Source: S5-A14a sp022766365 (GTDB lineage Bacteria > Bacillota > Clostridia > Peptostreptococcales > Anaerovoracaceae). From it: 21,271 bases of DNA. A program made the position numbers and the translations under genes. Below are positions 14,230 through 21,257 of the stretch, one piece after another. The notes under the pieces are model-generated. The model saw nothing but the letters and a program-made list of their open reading frames with translations. It did no database searches and was not told where the DNA came from. The stretch lies in assembly GCA_050313295.1 (NCBI GenBank), contig JBNPLD010000022.1; one strand, 5' to 3'. The stretch's first letter is position 1; each line of letters opens with the position of its first letter.

Positions 14230-14594
14230 GTGCTATTCTTTGCAAGCGTGTTTATGAACAGCCTGATGTGACGGACGGTTTCCGCGTACTGGTTGACAGG
14301 CTCTGGCCAAGAGGCATGAAGAAAGAAACGGCGGGCATCGATCTATGGGCAAAGGATATCGCACCGTCAAACAAGCTCAGAAAATGGTTTGGTCATGATC
14401 CGAATCGTTTCACAGAATTCCAGTCCCGGTACCTGGCTGAGCTATCTGCTAATCCAGACACATCAGAGTTCTATAGTATAGTGAAATCGAAGCTCTTAAC
14501 GGGAAATGTAACACTCCTTTATTCGGCAAAGGACACCACGCACAACAATGCCGTCAGTTTAAAAGACTGGTTAGAAAAAGACTTCGGGGCTTGA
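14226..14594 (+). CDS. DUF488 family protein (YeaO-like)
   Basis: This 122-aa protein carries the family signatures VLVDRLWPRGMKKE, LWAKDIAPSNKLRKWFGHD and LLYSAKDTTHNNAV. DUF488 proteins are small cytoplasmic proteins often next to redox or stress genes; the biochemical activity is not established. The start overlaps the crp/fnr-like stop by four bases (ATGA), so the two are cotranscribed and coupled. The stop codon lies in the loop of the terminator hairpin. Confidence 0.88.
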   Translation: MSAILCKRVYEQPDVTDGFRVLVDRLWPRGMKKETAGIDLWAKDIAPSNKLRKWFGHDPNRFTEFQSRYLAELSANPDTSEFYSIVKSKLLTGNVTLLYSAKDTTHNNAVSLKDWLEKDFGA

Positions 14595-14610
14595 TTAGCC
14601 TCGAAGTCTT
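14578..14610. terminator. Bidirectional intrinsic terminator
   Basis: A 13-bp stem, AAGACTTCGGGGC against GCCTCGAAGTCTT (one wobble), with a 7-nt loop. It is followed by TCTTCGCTTTCTC on the plus strand and by CTTTTTC on the minus strand. It lies between the convergent DUF488 and DUF438 genes and can serve both. Confidence 0.8.
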
Positions 14611-14628
14611 CGCTTTCTCTGGTTTCTC

Positions 14629-16146
14629 TTATTTGTTTTCACCGGCGAAGTGTTCTTTTGCGAATTCCATATCCTGCACCAGTTCCACTGTGCCAAGATA
14701 TTTGCCTGCACGGTCGCGGACCGCCATGTATTTCACTAACATCGATCTGCCGCCCTTTTCCATCCATACAGGGACGCTGTCACGGTGGCCATTACGGAAA
14801 TCGTCGATAATCTGGCGCACCATCGGCTCGATCTTCGGCGGATGGCAGGAGAAGACCTCTCGATCAATCGCCATACCGGGACGCTTGAAGACCTTAGGCC
14901 CTTCATTAAAATAGCGGTTGATGTTCTCCGCATCCACGAAAGTGATCTCCATCGGAATCGTGTTTAGCAGTGCAGTCAACTGCTCCACGGTCATATGGCC
15001 GCCGGGCAGCACGATTTCTCCGGAGACAGCCTCTTTAACTGGCGCTTCTGTTTCCTCAGCGGCTTCCCAGGCCTCGCTGCTCACACCGAAGCAATCAGCG
15101 TAATCTTTGGAATCGCGGTAAATGCCGCGCCATTCGTCTTCCTCAAAATTCACGGCGCAGATAGGGAACAGGATATTCTGCTCTTTATAGATCATTTCTT
15201 CAGCGCGTTTTAGCACTGCCTCCATCCGGGCATGCCATTCGCTGCCACGCTCGGTTTCTTTGTCCAGTGCACCGAGCTCATCACGAATCTCATCGTCCAC
15301 TGTCCACATGACATCGGACGGCCCCGAAACGCCATATTTGACTTTCAGAAGCGGATACAGCAGATCGCCCTTCTTGGCATAGTGGATGGAGAGTTCGCGA
15401 ATCTGAGGGATGAGAGATCTGTCGTGAGTGCTCTTGTACTGCTCAAGAAGCACAGAAAGCGCCTCATTTTCTTTTGTCAGCGTATGAAGCGGATGACCTG
15501 CAATCTGTTCGAGAGCTGCAGCTTTCACATTTTTGTTGCTGTAATCCTTCTTGGGATACGAATCCCGCTTAGCAAGCTCTGCCTGAATCTTCTGACGCTG
15601 CAGAGACTCCTCCACGGCCTTTTCCGCATTGGCAATCTGCTCCTCACGTGTCGCGCCGTGGAACAAGGCGGAATGGATATCGCAGAGACGCTGAACCTCG
15701 GAAAGGGGCGTGCCTTCCTTCATCAGCTCCTGCTCTGCTTTCATGATCTCGGCAGCATCCACCTCGCCGAATTCACGAACAAAGTCAGCACGAACGCTCT
15801 CAAGATCCTCACCAGCACCCAGTCTGCGCAGATAGCTTTTCAGCTGCTCGGTACGGTCATCGGACAGCGGAACTGCTGCCGGTGCAGCAGGCGCATCCGG
15901 GATTTTTATATCAGACATATCGCCGATAAGCTCAAAACCATTTGCCATGAGCGATGTAACCACTTCCATCATGGAGATATTCTTTATCTTTGCGCCCGTT
16001 GGAATCGTCATGATCTTTCCGACAGAGTGAAGGACGGGCTTCTTAGTAATTTCGGTAAAACCGAGCTTTGCCATGATATCGATGAGCTCGGGGTATTGTT
16101 CGGTCAGTTCAAAAACTGTTTTGTTAAGGTCGAGTTTCTTTGTCAT
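14629..16146 (-). CDS. DUF1858-DUF438-hemerythrin-PAS protein
   Basis: This 505-aa multidomain protein has a DUF1858-like N-terminus (about 5-75, without the CxxC), a DUF438 region (about 95-170, LKSYLRRLGAGEDLESVR), and a hemerythrin HHE domain (about 215-335, with H218, H221, H255 and KEQNILFP). A C-terminal PAS domain (about 385-490) contains the family motif SCHPPK. The HHE di-iron site would bind O2 or NO, and the PAS domain may bind a further ligand. The Glu usually found in the first KENLLFP-type motif is changed (KKGDLLYP), so the iron site may differ. GGAG is 7 nt before the ATG. A class II Crp/Fnr site lies upstream. The role is probably sensing or repair under O2/NO stress; inference. 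Confidence 0.88.
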   Translation of the reverse strand: MTKKLDLNKTVFELTEQYPELIDIMAKLGFTEITKKPVLHSVGKIMTIPTGAKIKNISMMEVVTSLMANGFELIGDMSDIKIPDAPAAPAAVPLSDDRTEQLKSYLRRLGAGEDLESVRADFVREFGEVDAAEIMKAEQELMKEGTPLSEVQRLCDIHSALFHGATREEQIANAEKAVEESLQRQKIQAELAKRDSYPKKDYSNKNVKAAALEQIAGHPLHTLTKENEALSVLLEQYKSTHDRSLIPQIRELSIHYAKKGDLLYPLLKVKYGVSGPSDVMWTVDDEIRDELGALDKETERGSEWHARMEAVLKRAEEMIYKEQNILFPICAVNFEEDEWRGIYRDSKDYADCFGVSSEAWEAAEETEAPVKEAVSGEIVLPGGHMTVEQLTALLNTIPMEITFVDAENINRYFNEGPKVFKRPGMAIDREVFSCHPPKIEPMVRQIIDDFRNGHRDSVPVWMEKGGRSMLVKYMAVRDRAGKYLGTVELVQDMEFAKEHFAGENK

Positions 16147-16176
16147 GGTAGATCTCCTTTCCTGTGATCTGCCCTA

Positions 16177-16218
16177 AGTATACAGGCTTAGAAAGCGGCT
16201 GTATGTTGTAGGTACAAC
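16177..16218 (-). promoter_or_regulatory. Crp/Fnr-type operator and class II promoter of the DUF438 gene
   Basis: GTTGTAGGTACAAC (16205-16218) differs from the palindrome at 13531 by one central base. Reading minus, 22 nt separate it from the -10 TATACT (16182-16177). The predicted start is 16170, so the operator centre is at -41.5. No -35 consensus is seen. The rest of the 16219-16364 gap shows nothing I can support beyond a short unrecognised frame. Confidence 0.65.
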
Positions 16219-16364
16219 GTAATTGTTGAAAAACGCACATTCTTTAGGCCTATTCTTTTCCATGTAATCTCGGTCACCTCAGGGACGATGATTTTTCCTC
16301 TCCCCATGATACTTTCATAGCAGTGATTGAACTATTCTACAAGTCCCTCATAGTTCCCCAATAT

Positions 16365-17453
16365 TCAGCCTGCGATCCATGAAATCACCTGTATGACAAG
16401 TCCAATCAGCAGGCATACGGGAAGGCCGATCAGCATTCCGACGCAGGACCCCTTTATATGGTACCCGTAATCATGATAGGTCTCGGTCATATCTTCCGTT
16501 CCAGGTAAAATGTATATCTTCGAATGACAGAGCCAAAGAATATCTATCACGATGGCGTCATACCAGTCTACAATCAGCCACAGTCCATAGCTTACGAGAA
16601 AGCCGTTTAGAAATGAACGCGAGCCATTGACAAAATACACAACGGCTCCGAGCAAAACACCCAATTCCAGATACAGGACATGAAGGTTTTCATGCCTCCG
16701 CAGAAAATCGTAATATGCTGCTGAAGCCCTGTGCCAGCCATCGTCCTCTGCGAATGAGTCATCGGCGCGGAGGTTCATCGTCACATCTGAACCATCATCC
16801 GGACATTTGGGAATTAGCGATGTTGAAATTCGCATGGAGATCCCTCCCTCATCCGGCACCTGATAAATACCATCCGCATCCTTCACAAACCCCTGCGCCT
16901 CCATAGCCGCCATGACCCACGCCTCGTTGTCATAGGTCTTTTGATTTGACGGATCAACACTTTGGAACAGGCCGTAATCTCCCTGCGTATAGAAAAGACG
17001 TCTCTTGTCAAACCCTGCTCTCTGGAACTGATGATCCACATTAGTCGTAATCACAAAGGAATCCTTATTCGCCATCAGCTCCAAAAGCTCCCTGTATACC
17101 GGCTTTGGAGCATCAATACACCGGTTGTAGTATATATGCCTTGCCCACCACGCCCAGCGCGTTTCATCATCAGGGAAGGGGTAGAAGCCTTCGGAATATA
17201 TATCACGGATGCCAAACTTCTGCGCAAAATCGAAGAAGTACCGTTCAAACCGCTCGCCGCTGTAAGTCAGGCCCGCAGAGGTAGACAGGCCTGCCCCTGC
17301 GCCGATCACGATTGCATCAGCAGTGTCGATTTCTTTTTCAGCCGGGTAATCCGGTCTTCCTTTGTTCCCGTCCCGAAGGACATCCGATTGCTGAAATATC
17401 GCACGGCACTCAGCCCTTTCTGTATATTTCCGGATATCCGTTTGGAGCGTCAC
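16365..17453 (-). CDS. SirTM-type sirtuin fused to the C-terminus of a membrane protein
   Basis: Residues 1-266 form a class M sirtuin: GAGAGLSTSAGLTYSGERFE (51-70), TTNVDHQF with N138 and D140, TQGDYGLFQ with Q157, the features of SirTM enzymes that ADP-ribosylate proteins. After YLELGV (266), where sirtuins continue with a GxNTP-type NAD-binding segment, the sequence switches to an unrelated three-helix membrane segment (about 267-360) with a conserved-looking GTEDMTETYHDYG. The frame is open across the join. The NAD site is incomplete, so activity is doubtful. The usual CPxCG zinc motif is reduced to CPDDG. The start is GTG, overlapping the macrodomain stop (GTGA). A deletion joining two genes is the simplest explanation. 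Confidence 0.8.
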   Translation of the reverse strand: MTLQTDIRKYTERAECRAIFQQSDVLRDGNKGRPDYPAEKEIDTADAIVIGAGAGLSTSAGLTYSGERFERYFFDFAQKFGIRDIYSEGFYPFPDDETRWAWWARHIYYNRCIDAPKPVYRELLELMANKDSFVITTNVDHQFQRAGFDKRRLFYTQGDYGLFQSVDPSNQKTYDNEAWVMAAMEAQGFVKDADGIYQVPDEGGISMRISTSLIPKCPDDGSDVTMNLRADDSFAEDDGWHRASAAYYDFLRRHENLHVLYLELGVLLGAVVYFVNGSRSFLNGFLVSYGLWLIVDWYDAIVIDILWLCHSKIYILPGTEDMTETYHDYGYHIKGSCVGMLIGLPVCLLIGLVIQVISWIAG

Positions 17454-17836
17454 GGTAGAAGCTCTTCGTAGTATGTTCTGTCTTCGTCCTTAAAAACATT
17501 AAATATCACCCTTTCCATAGTCTCCGGGTGGGCTGCGATCCAGTCCTTGACCGTGCTGACCGCGATTTCAGCCGCTTTTTTGTTCGGGAAGTGAAATACT
17601 CCCGTGGAGATACAGCAGAATGCTACACTCTTCAGGTCGTTTTCCAAACACATATCCAGCGTGTTCCGATAGCAATCTGCGAGGTCTTTTTCCAGCACGG
17701 GTGTCAGGTGGCCCTGCACAATCGGTCCAACAATGTGTATCACTTTCTTTGCCGGTAGGTTATAGGCATCCGTCAGCATGGGAACAGCGGTCGACTGCTC
17801 ATAATCCCTGCCATATCTGTTTCGTAACTGATCCAT
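17450..17836 (-). pseudogene. Macrodomain protein, N-terminal half missing
   Basis: This 128-aa frame corresponds to the C-terminal half of the zinc-dependent macrodomains that pair with SirTM: AYNLPAKKVIHIVGPIVQGH, LKSVAFCCISTGVFHFPNKKA and the C-terminal helix. Full-length members are about 260 aa. The ADP-ribose-binding AxVNAAN segment and the zinc Cys/His are absent. The coding similarity stops near 17836, where the A/T-rich mobile element begins, so the 5' end was probably removed at that junction. An ATG is present without an obvious ribosome site. Macrodomain plus SirTM is the known order of a reversible ADP-ribosylation operon; here both genes are damaged. Confidence 0.78.
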
Positions 17837-17881
17837 TTGGGAAGATTTGTCAAGGACATAAACAAAATTTCTTTGATAAAT

Positions 17882-18046
17882 TTATATCTTCTCCGCTTCT
17901 CTCTTGATTAGCTTTAGTATTTTATCCTTGTATGTTTCCCCTGTACCTTGTTTGAAATGTAGGTTTACAGTATATTTTGTCTTTCCAATATCCATTATTA
18001 ACCGTTTATTAGGTGGTATTTTTATTTCTCTTTTTTCTTCTTCCAT
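17882..18046 (-). CDS. TnpW-like small transposon protein
   Basis: This 54-aa basic protein (REIKIPPNKRLIMDIGKTKY, then TVNLHFKQGTGETYKDKI) matches the pattern of the transposon-encoded TnpW family found in clostridial mobilizable elements; its function is unknown. I use the internal ATG, because AGGAGG lies 4-5 nt before it, whereas the upstream ATG at 18073 has no site. It marks the left part of the mobile element, next to the junction with the imported block. Confidence 0.7.
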   Translation of the reverse strand: MEEEKREIKIPPNKRLIMDIGKTKYTVNLHFKQGTGETYKDKILKLIKREAEKI

Positions 18047-18074
18047 AAGTCCTCCTTTCCGTTTTTTGGGCAAA

Positions 18075-18104
18075 GAAAAAACAGTAAACCTTTTTGATTT
18101 ACTG
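18075..18104 (-). terminator. Intrinsic terminator of the SAP/NTF2 operon
   Basis: CAGTAAA (18082-18088) pairs with TTTACTG (18098-18104) around a 9-nt loop. On the minus strand the stem is followed by a run of six T. It lies about 50 bp after the SAP-domain gene stop. Confidence 0.75.
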
Positions 18105-18154
18105 CTTTCGTGTTAGCTTTTATTGAATTGTTAGTTTAGCAAGCTAAAAATATC

Positions 18155-18769
18155 CTACTTGCAATACTCTTTTATTTTATCGGCATATTCAGTCAAAAGA
18201 TTCTTTGAATAAATTTTTTCATTTCTTGAATTTCTGACTTCTTTCCAAAGAATAGAAGCTACTTTTAATTTGTTTGAGTAGTTGCAACTATTTTCGTCTG
18301 CATAGAAATCCTTTAAAAATTGATTCCATTGACAAACCGAATTATCATACTTTGCATAATCTGATTTCCCATAATAAACTTTTAGCATATCTTGAATTGT
18401 AAAACTCAAATCATTTTCTCTTTTTACTTTTCTCCAAACTGTTGCCATATCAGCAGTAAATTTAAATGGTGAGATACCTGTTAAAACAGCGAAATATTCT
18501 CTGAACTTTGCATTAAAAGAAAAATCACATTCAAGTAATGGTGTATCTAAAGTAATATTTTCCACTTGCTTCTTTTCATTTTTTATTGATGATTTTTTAA
18601 TCAAATTGCCCTTAAAGTATTGCTCAATAATATAATTGAGTTCCTGTTTTGTGCCTCTATATTCTAATCCTAATGACTTGCATATCTGTGAAAGTTCTTC
18701 ACGATACCAATAGTATTTAGTAAATTCATCAAACGATGTAATTTTGTCAAACTCAGGTCTACTTTCCAT
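18155..18769 (-). CDS. SAP-domain protein
   Basis: This 204-aa protein has an N-terminal SAP-like helix-extended-helix (about residues 10-50: FDEFTKYYWYREELSQICKS, then LGLEYRGTKQELNYIIEQY), a putative nucleic-acid-binding fold. A Lys-rich linker and a helical domain (about 80-204, FREYFAVLTGISPFKFTADM) follow. It resembles SAP/DUF6434-type proteins of Firmicutes; function unknown. I take ATG at 18769; a TTG one codon earlier is also possible. The TGAGGAG ribosome site overlaps the stop of the NTF2-like gene 12 nt upstream, so the two form an operon. It is apparent cargo of the mobilizable element. Confidence 0.72.
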   Translation of the reverse strand: MESRPEFDKITSFDEFTKYYWYREELSQICKSLGLEYRGTKQELNYIIEQYFKGNLIKKSSIKNEKKQVENITLDTPLLECDFSFNAKFREYFAVLTGISPFKFTADMATVWRKVKRENDLSFTIQDMLKVYYGKSDYAKYDNSVCQWNQFLKDFYADENSCNYSNKLKVASILWKEVRNSRNEKIYSKNLLTEYADKIKEYCK

Positions 18770-18784
18770 CAATATTTTATCTCC

Positions 18785-19243
18785 TCAAAACCAATTTGCT
18801 TTTTCATCTCTAAATAATGGTGTTTCACTCTCTTTGTAAGGATTGTAGTTGTTACAATTACAACCAAACTCTTTCAACGCTTTTATCTTATTATCGGCTG
18901 TCCAAACAATCAAAGAGATACCGTCAAATTCTTCAACTTTCCCCTCATTCATTTTATTTTTGAAGTGCCATTCTACAATAGTTTGATTATCCTTATGAAA
19001 AAATTGCTTTATATCCCCCGCAAGAACTTTTCCTCTTGTATTCCACTCATTAAACCAGTGCTTTACTGTTTGCCGATTTTCATACTTAGGACACCAACTC
19101 TCAATATAAATCACATCATCCAAAAAAATATCATCTATTCCTAAGTCTTGTTGTGTAAGCCACATATCAAACCATAAACGAATGATTTTCTCTCTTTCAT
19201 CCTTGAATTTAAGCACCTCCAAAATCAAATACTTGTTTAACAT
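18785..19243 (-). CDS. NTF2-like (SnoaL-type) family protein
   Basis: The single NTF2-like cone fold is recognisable from DEREKIIRLWFDMWLTQQDL, VIYIESWCPKY, VKHWFNEW and TIVEWHFKNKM. Such proteins are small-molecule-binding or immunity-like domains; no catalytic set is evident. Its true start is unclear: the ATG used here overlaps the -10 TATAAT of the only visible promoter, so a transcript from that promoter would begin after it. The good GGAGG at 19220-19215 has no in-frame ATG at normal distance; GTG overlaps it. The N-terminal dozen residues are therefore doubtful. Paired with the SAP protein; no obvious role in transfer. Confidence 0.65.
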   Translation of the reverse strand: MLNKYLILEVLKFKDEREKIIRLWFDMWLTQQDLGIDDIFLDDVIYIESWCPKYENRQTVKHWFNEWNTRGKVLAGDIKQFFHKDNQTIVEWHFKNKMNEGKVEEFDGISLIVWTADNKIKALKEFGCNCNNYNPYKESETPLFRDEKANWF

Positions 19244-19250
19244 TATACCA
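19242..19250 (-). promoter_or_regulatory. Extended -10 promoter of the NTF2/SAP cargo operon
   Basis: The minus strand reads TGGTATAAT, an extended -10 (TGnTATAAT) that can work without a -35. The start would be about 19235, just after the relaxase stop (19266), giving the cargo genes their own expression. Confidence 0.5.
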
Positions 19251-19265
19251 TTTTTTCGCTTGATT

Positions 19266-20726
19266 TTATAGGTCTAACTCGTTCCATTTTACCTGTGTTA
19301 GTTGCTTTGAATGTTCCTGTAACTGTTCAATACAAGTCTTAACTTTTTCAGCCTGTTCTACTTCCTCTCGTATCTCTAATATTTGATTGTATAGGCTATT
19401 TTTCTCTTTCTTCATATTGGCAACTTCCGATTTCCATTTGGATATATTTAAGGTCTTGCTTTCTCCTAAATGTTCTTTCAGATATTTCTTGGCACTTTCA
19501 AACAAAATAAGTTCTGTGGTATGTTCATTGTAGAAAGTATCTTGTTTGTTTTTCTTTAGCTTAGTATAGGCTTTGTAGGTATCTTTATGCTTCAAATATT
19601 TCTCTGCTTGGTCAATAAGCTGTACTTTACCATCTATTTTCTTTTCAGTATCTTTAATGGCTCTTGTGGTCTTGTAATTCTTATCTCTTAAAGTAACTAT
19701 ACTTTCTTTCAGTTCAGATAAGGAAATAATGTTTTTCTCTTTTAAGAATTGATAGCTTTCGATGTATTTTTCTAAATTTGTATGATGGTTATCTGCATTT
19801 TTACGGATAAGATTTTCAAAAACGGATAGCAAATTTTCTTTGGATGGGAGGGTAGATTTGAGATTATCAGTTTCTGCCTTTTCTTCTTTTCCTATTCCTC
19901 TTATCCAATTTAGTAAGGCTTTTATTCTTCTTGCAATCTCTTTTAATATCTTATTCTGATGTTTGATTTCTCGGTTGATATTTCCCCTGTCGGTAGTTAT
20001 GCCTTTCTTTTCCATTTGGGTGGCTGATACGCCTAAATGAATGGTCGGTATTTGTTCTATGCCCTGTCTTTCATAGGAACGGTGATCCACTTTTTCCTGT
20101 ATGCTATTTTCTTCAAGATATTTATTTGTAATATCTGCCCATGCTTTTCGCCAATGCTCTGCTTTGTCTTGTTCGTTCCAGTCCACTGTATTGATTTTTC
20201 TTGTTTTGTAGTTGCCATTTTTAAGTTTTACTTTCTCTCCGTTTTCATCAAGTATATATTCCTTTTTTGATTTTGCTCCCCATGTTGTATCTTCGTTTAG
20301 CGATCGCATAGTTAATAGAATATGTGCATGTGGGTTTCCGTCATTTTTATCATGTAGGGCAATGTCGGCACACATACCAACTTTCACAAAATTTTCTTTT
20401 ACATACTCTCTTACAAGTTCTATCTGTTTTTCCCTGTTTAATTCTTTGGGCAATGCAATTTCTATTTCTCTTGCAAGCTGTGAGTTTTTACTTTTTTCGA
20501 TTTTCTCTACACTGTTCCATAGCGTTCCTCTGTCTGAAAATTCTTGTGGTGCGTTTTGTGGTAATAGTATTTCTGTATGAGCTATTCCGCCTTTTCTTGT
20601 AAAGTCATGGACTATGCCGTCATATTCGTTTTTTATCTTTTCGCCACTTCGATAGGCGGAAGCTGCTACTGCACTTTTGCCTTTACCTCTTGAGATAATC
20701 TTTATGCAAAGATGATATATCGCCAT
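19266..20726 (-). CDS. MobA/MobL-family relaxase (MOBQ)
   Basis: This 486-aa relaxase nicks oriT and pilots the strand during mobilization. The relaxase domain spans about residues 1-225: Y25 in AASAYRSGE is the nicking tyrosine, and the HUH-type metal triad is H125, H133 and H135 in HDKNDGNPHAHILLT. The C-terminal half (about 270-480) is Lys/Glu-rich and predicted coiled coil, with no helicase or primase motif. GGAGG lies 9 nt before the ATG. The oriT lies immediately upstream. The protein is shorter than TraA-type relaxases, fitting a mobilizable element that borrows another element's secretion system. Confidence 0.92.
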   Translation of the reverse strand: MAIYHLCIKIISRGKGKSAVAASAYRSGEKIKNEYDGIVHDFTRKGGIAHTEILLPQNAPQEFSDRGTLWNSVEKIEKSKNSQLAREIEIALPKELNREKQIELVREYVKENFVKVGMCADIALHDKNDGNPHAHILLTMRSLNEDTTWGAKSKKEYILDENGEKVKLKNGNYKTRKINTVDWNEQDKAEHWRKAWADITNKYLEENSIQEKVDHRSYERQGIEQIPTIHLGVSATQMEKKGITTDRGNINREIKHQNKILKEIARRIKALLNWIRGIGKEEKAETDNLKSTLPSKENLLSVFENLIRKNADNHHTNLEKYIESYQFLKEKNIISLSELKESIVTLRDKNYKTTRAIKDTEKKIDGKVQLIDQAEKYLKHKDTYKAYTKLKKNKQDTFYNEHTTELILFESAKKYLKEHLGESKTLNISKWKSEVANMKKEKNSLYNQILEIREEVEQAEKVKTCIEQLQEHSKQLTQVKWNELDL

Positions 20727-20775
20727 AAGAAAAAACCTCCTCTCTTTTTGATGTGGGCAAGGTGGCGATGGATAA

Positions 20776-20823
20776 GACTTACTAAAAAAATCGGATTGTT
20801 TTTATCCGATTTCTTTTGGTAAG
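20776..20823 (-). terminator. Long hairpin between DUF3847/oriT and the relaxase gene
   Basis: The perfect core ATCGGAT (20790-20796) and ATCCGAT (20804-20810) extends to arms of about 20 bp with one gap and one mismatch. On the minus strand it is followed by seven T, so it could terminate or attenuate transcripts entering from DUF3847. TTCTTTT follows on the plus strand. Confidence 0.6.
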
Positions 20824-20853
20824 TACACAAGGGGTAGGAAATTTATTTCCGTA

Positions 20854-20906
20854 GGGGAGTGTAGCTCCCCTGTATCAGCTTTAGCTGATATGCTCTCTGC
20901 AAGAGC
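20854..20906. repeat. Cluster of three perfect hairpins beside oriT
   Basis: GGGGAG-N5-CTCCCC (20854-20870), TATCAGCT-TT-AGCTGATA (20873-20890) and GCTCT-N5-AGAGC (20892-20906) follow each other within 53 bases. They may be relaxosome protein sites, termination structures, or single-strand features for replication start after transfer. Confidence 0.6.
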
Positions 20907-20921
20907 CTTCGAAGAACGCAC

Positions 20922-20962
20922 ACACCCTTTAGGGTGTATAAGTGCGCCCTTGTAAACAAGGG
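20922..20962 (+). other. Origin of transfer (oriT) with RSF1010-like nick core
   Basis: A perfect hairpin ACACCC-TTTA-GGGTGT (20922-20937) directly precedes TAAGTGCGCCCT (20939-20950), the nick-region core known from RSF1010/R1162-type MOBQ origins, where cleavage falls between G and C of GCG/CCC. A second perfect inverted repeat, CCCTTGT-AA-ACAAGGG (20947-20962), begins inside the core. The cognate MobA/MobL gene lies adjacent. The identity rests on remembered consensus, not alignment. Confidence 0.75.
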
Positions 20963-20963
20963 A

Positions 20964-21257
20964 CTATTCCTCTATGTCTGTTTCTTCCTCTTGCATTTCT
21001 GTATTTTGATTTCCACTTTCTTCTCGCTTTGCTATGATTTTTAGTATTTTTTGATTGACTGATTCTTTTATATTCGGGAATGTAATTAGTTGATAAAATT
21101 CATCTTTGGTGAAGTCTTTGCTTGTGGAAAAGATACTTTCAAAGACTGCTCCTTTTTCATAAATGCGTCTATCTCTCTTTTTTCGTTCTTCCTGTTTCTG
21201 TTGACTGATGAGCTTTTTTCTTTTGTTTTGTAACTGCTTGATTTCTTCATCTGCCAT
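20964..21257 (-). CDS. DUF3847 family protein of mobilizable elements
   Basis: This 97-aa, highly charged protein has an N-terminal coiled coil (EEIKQLQNKRKKLISQQKQE), RDRRIYEKGAVFESIF and an acidic tail (EEETDIEE). The arrangement matches DUF3847 proteins encoded beside MobA/MobL relaxases. It is probably an accessory mobilization protein acting at oriT, like MobC; inference. The ATG is only 14 bp from the window edge, so its ribosome site and any longer start cannot be judged. Confidence 0.75.
   Translation of the reverse strand: MADEEIKQLQNKRKKLISQQKQEERKKRDRRIYEKGAVFESIFSTSKDFTKDEFYQLITFPNIKESVNQKILKIIAKREESGNQNTEMQEEETDIEE

Noticed and set aside
15232..16167. 311-codon open frame antisense to the DUF438 gene
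   Set aside because: It lies entirely opposite a well-recognised multidomain gene, has no family motifs, and is rich in Cys/His/Leu as expected for an antisense shadow in G/C-richer DNA.
16188..16307. 39-codon minus-strand frame upstream of the DUF438 gene
   Set aside because: It runs through the operator and -10 region, has no good ribosome site beyond a purine-rich stretch, and its product is unrecognised.
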